The position numbers were made by a program, and so were the translations under genes. From the NCBI GenBank assembly GCA_009924965.1, contig RFQN01000024.1, forward strand, positions 1 to 12,514: a DNA stretch of 12,514 nt, written 5' to 3'. This DNA is from Verrucomicrobiota bacterium (GTDB lineage: Bacteria; Verrucomicrobiota; Verrucomicrobiia; Opitutales; UBA953). The stretch's first letter is position 1. Every line of letters begins with the position of its first letter. The notes beneath the pieces were generated by a model that searched no databases, was not told where the DNA came from, and saw only the letters and a program-made list of their open reading frames with translations. Positions 7,196 to 12,514 of the stretch are shown one piece after another.

Positions 7196-7947
7196 GCCGC
7201 ACCTGGCAACTCCTCGCCCTCTGGCTCTTGGGCGCCACGGCCACGCTGTCCGCGGACAGCGGCGAAGCCGCCTATGAACGCGGCGATTACGTCGGCGCCC
7301 TGCAGGCGTGGCGCGCCCAAGCCGAGCACGATGGCGTGACGGCCGACCTGTTGGCCGCGATCGGCAACGCGGAATGGAAGCTCGGGCATAAGGGCCGCGC
7401 GATGGTCTGCTGGGAACGCGCCCTGCTGTTGAGCCCCCGGCACCCCGTCGCTGCGGCCGGCATCAAGCATGCCCAAGGGGCCGGCGGCGCCGACCGCCCC
7501 ACGCAGACCTGGTCCGAAAACTACGCCGCTTTCCTCGGTGCGGACCTCTGGCTCATCCTTGGGGTACTCGGTTTCTGGGGCACCCTCCTCGCCGTCCTCG
7601 TGCCGAAGCTCCGTCGCCAACCGGCCGGGGACTGGGCCCAACGTATCCTCATCACCAGCGCCACCGTGTTCGCGCTGAGCATCCCCGGGCTCTACGGCGC
7701 CTACACCTTGGCGAGCCGCGCCGTCGTGCGGCGACCCGATGTCGTCGTCAAGCTGACCCCGACCGTCCTCGGCGAAACCCTGAACGGCACCGCGGAAGGC
7801 GACGTCCTCCGCACCGGCCGTCGCTTCAACGGCCATACTTACGTCATGGCCGCCGACGGCAAAGGGGGTTGGGTGAAGTCGACCGAGCTCGAACCGATCT
7901 GGGGCGGCGCCTTACCAGCCAACCTCGACCAGAAGCCGGCGCCCTGA
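7192..7947 (+). CDS. batE: BatE-like TPR and SH3-like membrane protein
   Basis: The protein has 251 residues. A signal peptide or N-terminal helix (about 1-21, ending ATLSA) is followed by one to two TPR-like helical pairs at about 22-95 (AAYERGDYVGALQAW and AIGNAEWKLGHKGRAMVCWE). Two membrane helices lie at about 118-137 and 152-173. A bacterial SH3-like domain covers about 182-236, with the usual pattern of a beta strand, an L-x-G-T/A-x-E-GD turn and a closing GGWVKSTELEPIW. This TPR, two membrane helices, SH3 order is typical of BatE, the last gene of the Bat operon. The ATG overlaps the batD stop. The TPR domain should sit in the periplasm and probably binds other Bat parts. The short basic loop between the two helices suggests that both flanking domains lie on the periplasmic side. 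Function beyond membership of the Bat set is not known. Confidence 0.87.
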   Translation: MSRTWQLLALWLLGATATLSADSGEAAYERGDYVGALQAWRAQAEHDGVTADLLAAIGNAEWKLGHKGRAMVCWERALLLSPRHPVAAAGIKHAQGAGGADRPTQTWSENYAAFLGADLWLILGVLGFWGTLLAVLVPKLRRQPAGDWAQRILITSATVFALSIPGLYGAYTLASRAVVRRPDVVVKLTPTVLGETLNGTAEGDVLRTGRRFNGHTYVMAADGKGGWVKSTELEPIWGGALPANLDQKPAP

Positions 7948-7974
7948 GGGTTTGTCGTTGGATAATTTCCGGCG

Positions 7975-9138
7975 GTGGGTTTGGATGAACCCGTGCGCAT
8001 CCTGGATCGCCATGTCTTGTCCGAGACCGCCATCGCCAGCGGCGTGGCCACGGGCGCGTTCGTCTTCGTGATGGCGGCCGGCAACGTGCTCAGCCAGGTC
8101 GCCAGCGCCATCGCCGCGGGGCGCGTCACGCCCGTGGAAGGCCTTGAGTTGGTCGGCTTGCTGGTCCCTGGGCTCATCCCCTACGTGTTGCCGATGGGGA
8201 TGCTGACCGGCGTGCTCATGGCCTTCGGCCGCATGGGCGCCCAACATGAGCTCACCGCGATGAAGGCCGGCGGGCTCAGCTTGCTCCGCATCGCCGCGCC
8301 CGCCCTCTGCCTGGCCGGTGGCTTGGCGCTCTTCGCCGCCTGGATCAACCTGGAGGTCGCCACCCGCTCCAACGACGAGTACCGCCGCATCCTGATGGGC
8401 TCGGTGAAGGACAACCCGGCCAGCCTCATCACGCCGGGCGAGATCAACCGGAAGTTCAAAGGGCTGATCATCCAGGCCCGCGAGCGCGACGGCGCCGTGC
8501 TGCGCGACCTCTGGATCTGGCGCCTCGACGCCCAAGGCCGACTTTTCGAGACCATCCACACCGCCGAGGGCCGCCTGACGAAGGTCGAAAAGGCAGACGG
8601 CACCGCGGTACTCCGACTTGTCGCATTGTCCGCGCAAGTCGACACCCGCCGGCCAGGCGACGAAGGCTTCAAGTTCCCTTCGGTGACCAAGGAGGCCGGC
8701 CAGGCGCCCCTGGAATTCCCGGTCAGCGAGGTCTTCAAGGACGGCAGCGGCTACGAAAAGAAACTGCGTTGGCACACGACGGCGGAGCTCCTCGCGCTCA
8801 TGGACAAAGGCTGGCAAGTGCCACCACACCCGACCCCGACCGAGCTCGCCGAGTGCAAGATGCTGCCGCGCACGCAGCTGATGTCGCACCTCGCCTCCGC
8901 CTTCTCCATCTTCTCGCTCGCGCTGCTCGCCGTCCCGCTGGCCGTGCGGGTGGGCCGCTCCGAGACGTTCGTCAACGCGGCCATCGCCTTGGCCGTCGCG
9001 TTGAGCTACTACATCCTGACCTCCATGGCGGCCTACGTGAAGAACCCGTCCTTCCGGCCCGACCTGCTGATCTGGCTCCCCAACGTCATCGTGGTGGCGG
9101 CGGCGGTGGGGCTGCTCCGCCGGGCTTCCAAGCACTGA
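7975..9138 (+). CDS. lptF: LptF/LptG-family (YjgP/YjgQ) lipopolysaccharide export permease
   Basis: This membrane protein of up to 387 residues is one half of the inner-membrane permease of the LptB2FG transporter, which extracts lipopolysaccharide and feeds it to the periplasmic bridge. Three hydrophobic segments occupy about 18-125. The family signature is VLPMGMLTGVLMAFGRMG followed by QHELTAMKAGG, the LP..L...GR and E-L-A-M-A-G pattern. A periplasmic beta-jellyroll region spans about 130-290, and three more helices fill the last 90 residues. Two starts are plausible: GTG 7975, or GTG 7993, which begins RILDRHVL just like typical LptF/G N-termini (ILDRY) and may be the true one. No strong Shine-Dalgarno sequence is seen. 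LptF versus LptG cannot be settled from sequence alone, and no second permease gene is in the window. It follows batE by 27 bases and may be read from the same transcript. Confidence 0.87.
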   Translation: MGLDEPVRILDRHVLSETAIASGVATGAFVFVMAAGNVLSQVASAIAAGRVTPVEGLELVGLLVPGLIPYVLPMGMLTGVLMAFGRMGAQHELTAMKAGGLSLLRIAAPALCLAGGLALFAAWINLEVATRSNDEYRRILMGSVKDNPASLITPGEINRKFKGLIIQARERDGAVLRDLWIWRLDAQGRLFETIHTAEGRLTKVEKADGTAVLRLVALSAQVDTRRPGDEGFKFPSVTKEAGQAPLEFPVSEVFKDGSGYEKKLRWHTTAELLALMDKGWQVPPHPTPTELAECKMLPRTQLMSHLASAFSIFSLALLAVPLAVRVGRSETFVNAAIALAVALSYYILTSMAAYVKNPSFRPDLLIWLPNVIVVAAAVGLLRRASKH

Positions 9139-9142
9139 GCGT

Positions 9143-9922
9143 TCAGCGGTCGCGCTGATACCAGCGGAAGAACGCGATGGCCATGTTGACCAAGGAGAAG
9201 ACTTCGTTGAAGCCCTTCATGATGGCCGCGCCCAGGACCATGTCCCCGCCCGCCGTCAAAGCGCAGATGCGCGGCGCGAGGCGATAGGTCTCGAAGATGG
9301 GGTGCTCGCCAAAGATGAGCGCGGCCCAAAGCGGGAGGTCCGCGATCATGAGGACGAAGCAATAGACCATGGCGCCCCCGAAGCTGATGCGCGGCAGGAC
9401 CCGCGACCGCGACAGGAGCGGCCAGACCATCAGCACCGCGGGCAAGAACATGAGCCAGTGCTCGACGATGTGCAGGGTGCGGTCGCGCAGGGCGGCTTCA
9501 TAAAGCTCCGGGAAATGCCAGACCGAGAAGATGAAGTTGAAGAGCAAGCCAGCCACCACGGGATGCACGCAGAACCGCGCTACCTTGAGCAACCGAGGCC
9601 GGGCCTCCAAGAAGGGGTCGATGAGTTCCGCGGGCAAACCCAGGACGATGAGCGGGGCCGCGACGTAGATCAGCAGCATGTGCTGCACCATGTGCGCGGA
9701 GAAGAGGAAGGCTTCGCCGACCTGGTCGAGCGGAGACCCCACCGCCAAGTAGGCCACGACGACCCCAAGGTGGAAGCAGATGCCATGGCTGAGCGGGTAG
9801 GCCGACAACCCCGGGGCGCAGCGTGCGCGCAATGGACCGCAGGCGAGCGCATAGGCCCAGGACACGCCGACGATAAGGGCGAGCAGGAGCGGCTCGGTGT
9901 GCCAGTGGAGAGGGATGTTCAT
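9143..9922 (-). CDS. ctaG: caa3-type cytochrome c oxidase assembly factor CtaG
   Basis: This 259-residue integral membrane protein has about six to seven hydrophobic helices. Family landmarks are FSAHMVQHMLL (about 74-84) with its two His residues, VWHFPELYEAAL (about 134-145), HIVEHWLMFLP (about 151-161), and a late GGDMVLGAAIMKGF segment (about 225-238) in the position of the family's DQ-x-GG-x-I-M motif. This is the CtaG of caa3-type oxidases (Bacillus type), required for assembly of the oxidase and probably linked to its copper centre. It is unrelated to the Cox11-type protein also called CtaG. The DQ of the last motif is not seen in the usual form, a mild divergence. ATG 9922 overlaps the stop of the upstream minus-strand gene (9919-9922). 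The stop lies four bases from the end of the convergent lptF gene. No oxidase subunits are in the window; they may be farther right. Confidence 0.85.
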   Translation of the reverse strand: MNIPLHWHTEPLLLALIVGVSWAYALACGPLRARCAPGLSAYPLSHGICFHLGVVVAYLAVGSPLDQVGEAFLFSAHMVQHMLLIYVAAPLIVLGLPAELIDPFLEARPRLLKVARFCVHPVVAGLLFNFIFSVWHFPELYEAALRDRTLHIVEHWLMFLPAVLMVWPLLSRSRVLPRISFGGAMVYCFVLMIADLPLWAALIFGEHPIFETYRLAPRICALTAGGDMVLGAAIMKGFNEVFSLVNMAIAFFRWYQRDR

Positions 9923-12297
9923 CGGAGCTTACTCAGCTTCAGCACCCAATCGGGATCGGGCTCGCCCGCAAACCGGGAGAACCAATGTTGCTTCCGCGCC
10001 GCCGCCCCCAAGGGCGTCCCGCGGAAACGCGTGGCGAGCTCGCGGTAGGCCGGCTGAGCCGCGGGCGGGTCGCGATACTTCAAGAGGTTGCCGGCGTACT
10101 CCAGAATCTGGGCGCCGGCCAAGTCGTCGTCGGGCAGCAGCTTCACCGCCTCTAGGCAGAGGCGATGGGCCTCGTAACTAGCGTCGCGATAGATGCGCCC
10201 GTTCGGGGCGAGGTGCTTCGCCGCCCACGCTTCAACGCGACGCACTTCGTCGTCGCTCGGCGCGGCCAACAGGCTCTCGGGTTCGTCGACGATGGGACGG
10301 ATGCGCTGCACCGGCAGGCCGCGGGGGTCGTACCAATGGCGCTTGTCCGCAGAGGTCCACTCCAGGCCAAGCTCGCAGAAGAGATAATCCTCGCCGGAGG
10401 CCCGCACATTGAGCGCCGCCTTCCAGTAGGCATCGGCGCGAGCCTTGGCCGGCCGCTTGGGGTCTTGGGCGACCTGCATCCAAGCGATGAACTCCCGCAG
10501 GGATTTCTGGTGCTCATCCGTCAGGTACGGCACGGCCTCAGCCCAGCGGCCGTCGCGGAACAGACGCCGCCCGAGCAAGGCGCGCACGTGCTCCGGCGCC
10601 GACATCCCATAGTCATGCACCGAACCGCTTTTCGCCCCACCACGCTTGTTCTTCCAGGAACGGTCCACGGCGACCTTCAGTTCATCGGTGGTCAGCACGC
10701 ATTCCGCGATGTAGTCGCCATCCTCCCACATGCCTTCATTGTAGAAGAGATTCATCGCCGCCGCATAATGGCCGTAATGCAGCTCGAGGACAGCCAACTC
10801 CACGCGCGCACGGCTCACGGCGCCATCCGGATGGGTGAAGTCATAGGTGTACGTGTCGTACTCGCTCCAAAGGAAAGCCTTGCTAGTGTAATCCGGCACG
10901 CCGAGCTCGATGAACTCGTAGCTGTAATCGATGCCGTGGAAGGAGAAATAGGGCGGTCCACGGAATTCATATTCGGGCTCCGAGCTGGGCGGGCGGGGCT
11001 TGATTTTGCGGGCCGCCAGCGGACGCAGCAATTGGCTCGCCCCGACGAGGTCGCCGGTGCGGACGCGCAAGCGGGCCGCGAGCAACTGCGCCGTCGCATC
11101 GCCCGCCGGAGCCGACTGCAGCGTCACCGCGCAGGCATCCCATTGCCCCAGGCGATACTGCAAGGCCGCCAGACGCACGGCATCTTCGCCCAAATCCACC
11201 TTCGCCGTCCGCAAGGCGTTGAGCCACGCCGTGATGTCGGCGTTCAGCTCGGACGCCTCACCCCCTAGGCCGTTCTGGGCCAATTGCCGGGCGGAACACA
11301 GGTAGGCCGTGGCTAGTTTGCGGTGCAAGGGATCCTGGACCAACGGGCTCAGTTCGCCGGAGGCCAACACCGCCCGCAGGACCTGCTCGATCGACTCACG
11401 CGCGGTAGGGTCGCCTTGCCGGTAAAGCTGCACATACATCCGTAAGGCCCGGGCGGCGTCGACGCCAGGGTCTTCGGGGTCGTAGGCAGACTCCAACGAC
11501 GTGCCATAGAGGTAGGTGTGGGCCAGCCAGCCGTCCGCCGCCAGGTCGAGGTGGGCGATGGCCGGGGCGCCTTCGGCGATGTGCCGCTTGACCTGCTGCA
11601 GGTCGTGCCGAACCTCGGCCAGATGCTCTTCGCCCCCGTCCTCATCGAGGTCGTCGGTCTGAGCCATGCGCAGGCGCGCCAAGCGGTAGGCCGCGAGGGC
11701 CGAGAGGTTGCGGCGCTGTTCCGGCGGGAGATGCAGCAAGGCTTCGCACAACGCCACGGCATCGGCGCGCTCCAAGGAAAGCGAACGGATGTAGAAGCGG
11801 AACTCCTCAGGCAGCTGGCGCAGGAGCGCAGGCAAGCCTTCGGCCGTCACGACCCGGACAGGGCGCAGAATCTCGACGGCGCCGAGCGGAATCTGATCAG
11901 GACCCAGCTCCGTCGGTAGGTCGAAACGGAAATGCCAGGCGCCTTGCTTATCCTTGAAGACGAGCCCGCCGGATTCGTCCCGCAGCAACGAAAGGTGCAA
12001 GGCCGCCGAGCGGACCAGTTCCGCCCGACGAGGATGACGTTGGCGCGCCAATTCCTGGTCCAGCATACGCACCACCGTTTCGAACACCTGCCCGGGCTCC
12101 GCGATGGGCAAGGGCTTCGGCTGCGGCCCAAGAATGGCCACGACGTCGTCCGACCACACGGATTCCAACGGCCGCTTCAACGCCGCATCGCCGACCTCCA
12201 AGGCGCTGGTTTCGCTCCACGGGCCCGTGCAGGCCCAGACCAACGCCGCGCCCGCCAATACGACGAACAAGGAAGTCAGTGAGCGCCAGCGATGCAC
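9919..12297 (-). CDS. Large helical-repeat (TPR-like) envelope protein, unknown function
   Basis: The protein has 792 residues from a GTG at 12297, the only usable start because an in-frame TAG lies 9 bases upstream. A short A/G-rich stretch (AGAAAGAAGG) precedes the GTG. The N-terminus is a signal sequence (RWRSLTSLFVVLAGAALVWA) ending at Cys23. LVWAC is an imperfect lipobox, so it may be a lipoprotein. Most of the rest is helical and repeat-like, with TPR-style stretches such as LLAARLRVRTGDLVGASQLLR and ARVELAVLELHYGHYAAAMNLF (split over about 415-520) and again near 735-780. Residues about 446-492 form a distinctive aromatic block rich in Tyr, Phe and Asp. I do not recognise a named family. 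Long periplasmic TPR proteins of unknown role are common in Verrucomicrobiota and Planctomycetota. The 4-base overlap with ctaG suggests coupled expression and perhaps a link to respiration or envelope assembly. By eye its base composition is less GC-rich than the bat genes. Confidence 0.8.
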   Translation of the reverse strand: MHRWRSLTSLFVVLAGAALVWACTGPWSETSALEVGDAALKRPLESVWSDDVVAILGPQPKPLPIAEPGQVFETVVRMLDQELARQRHPRRAELVRSAALHLSLLRDESGGLVFKDKQGAWHFRFDLPTELGPDQIPLGAVEILRPVRVVTAEGLPALLRQLPEEFRFYIRSLSLERADAVALCEALLHLPPEQRRNLSALAAYRLARLRMAQTDDLDEDGGEEHLAEVRHDLQQVKRHIAEGAPAIAHLDLAADGWLAHTYLYGTSLESAYDPEDPGVDAARALRMYVQLYRQGDPTARESIEQVLRAVLASGELSPLVQDPLHRKLATAYLCSARQLAQNGLGGEASELNADITAWLNALRTAKVDLGEDAVRLAALQYRLGQWDACAVTLQSAPAGDATAQLLAARLRVRTGDLVGASQLLRPLAARKIKPRPPSSEPEYEFRGPPYFSFHGIDYSYEFIELGVPDYTSKAFLWSEYDTYTYDFTHPDGAVSRARVELAVLELHYGHYAAAMNLFYNEGMWEDGDYIAECVLTTDELKVAVDRSWKNKRGGAKSGSVHDYGMSAPEHVRALLGRRLFRDGRWAEAVPYLTDEHQKSLREFIAWMQVAQDPKRPAKARADAYWKAALNVRASGEDYLFCELGLEWTSADKRHWYDPRGLPVQRIRPIVDEPESLLAAPSDDEVRRVEAWAAKHLAPNGRIYRDASYEAHRLCLEAVKLLPDDDLAGAQILEYAGNLLKYRDPPAAQPAYRELATRFRGTPLGAAARKQHWFSRFAGEPDPDWVLKLSKLR

Positions 12298-12336
12298 CCC
12301 TTCTTTCTAACGCCAGAGCGAAAGCGGGAAACCCTT

Positions 12337-12514
12337 TTATCGGGAAAGTTGTTCGCCGACGACTTCGGCGCTGACGACCTCCGCCGGCTGCGTCAACCGG
12401 AGCCAGCCTAACACGCGGCGCTCCCCTGGCGCCAAGAAACCTGCCCGTGGGTCGACCTTGAAACGTTGCAGGTTGCCCGTCACCGCCGCCGCTTCCCAAC
12501 CGATGGCGGCATCG
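12337..12514 (-). CDS. C-terminal 58 residues of an unidentified protein (partial)
   Basis: A minus-strand frame is open from the window edge to TAA at 12339-12337. It reads DAAIGWEAAAVTGNLQRF, then PRAGFLAPGERRVLGWLRL, ending in AEVVSAEVVGEQLSR. The composition is protein-like, with hydrophobic strand-like stretches alternating with charged residues, which suggests a beta-rich, possibly periplasmic domain. It ends 39 bases upstream of the 792-residue gene on the same strand, so it is probably the preceding gene of the same operon. The family cannot be named from this piece. The two other minus-strand frames here give Arg/Gly-rich translations typical of shadow frames. Confidence 0.6.
   Translation of the reverse strand, partial: DAAIGWEAAAVTGNLQRFKVDPRAGFLAPGERRVLGWLRLTQPAEVVSAEVVGEQLSR

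Noticed and set aside
7961..7966. GATAAT as a possible -10 box for lptF
   Set aside because: It matches five of six consensus bases, but no -35 element lies at a suitable distance and it is only nine bases from the GTG start. A single hexamer is not enough.
9135..9146. Inverted repeat CTGA-GCGT-TCAG containing both convergent stop codons
   Set aside because: A 4-base stem without T-runs is too weak to be a bidirectional terminator. It largely follows from two TGA stops facing each other.
11948..12499. A 183-codon minus-strand frame overlapping the start of the 792-residue gene and the edge gene
   Set aside because: Its translation is Arg/Gly-rich and it overlaps two better-supported minus-strand frames, so it is treated as a shadow.

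Overview
The window is GC-rich (by eye well over 60% G+C) and gene-dense, with no gene-free stretch longer than about 110 bases. No tRNA, rRNA, CRISPR array, insertion sequence or phage gene was seen. The gene content points to a Gram-negative bacterium with an outer membrane: an LptF/LptG permease, a complete MoxR/Bat (Bacteroides aerotolerance) operon, and a caa3-type CtaG oxidase assembly factor. High GC with a DUF58-DUF4381-BatA-BatB-BatC-BatD-BatE order suggests Verrucomicrobiota (perhaps Opitutae), but that placement is inference from gene content and composition, not proof.

Layout: bases 1-144 are the 3' end of pyrG (CTP synthase). After a 105-base gap holding three small perfect hairpins, a tightly packed plus-strand operon runs from about 250 to 7947: moxR (AAA+ ATPase), a DUF58 protein, a DUF4381 membrane protein, batA, batB, a batC-position gene that appears split in two, batD and batE. 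Most junctions are 4-base ATGA/GTGA overlaps or gaps of 1-3 bases, so the genes are probably translationally coupled. A plus-strand lptF/lptG-family permease follows batE after 27 bases and may share the transcript. It meets a minus-strand group tail to tail, with only 4 bases between the stop codons. That group, read right to left, is a 3' gene fragment at the window edge, a 792-residue helical-repeat (TPR-like) envelope protein, and ctaG, with a 4-base overlap between the last two.

How the genes may work together: in MoxR/Bat systems the cytoplasmic MoxR ATPase is thought to act as a chaperone on or with VWA-domain proteins. BatA and BatB are membrane-anchored VWA proteins, DUF58 is a soluble VWA-like protein, and BatC, BatD and BatE supply periplasmic coiled-coil/TPR, Ig-like and SH3-like parts. 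The system has been linked to stress and oxygen tolerance, but its mechanism is not settled. The minus-strand pair probably relates to cytochrome oxidase assembly through CtaG; the role of the 792-residue protein is unknown.

The observations most worth checking are two frame disruptions in the operon. The moxR N-terminus is open only if one base near 274 is skipped. The batC-position gene is cut by an exact 5-base tandem duplication (GTGAC twice, 4808-4817) between a signal peptide and the rest of the protein; removing one copy gives a single 270-residue exported protein. Each may be a sequence error, a real mutation or a recoding/coupling event. No clearly new multi-gene system was identified; the 792-residue protein coupled to CtaG is the least explained part.
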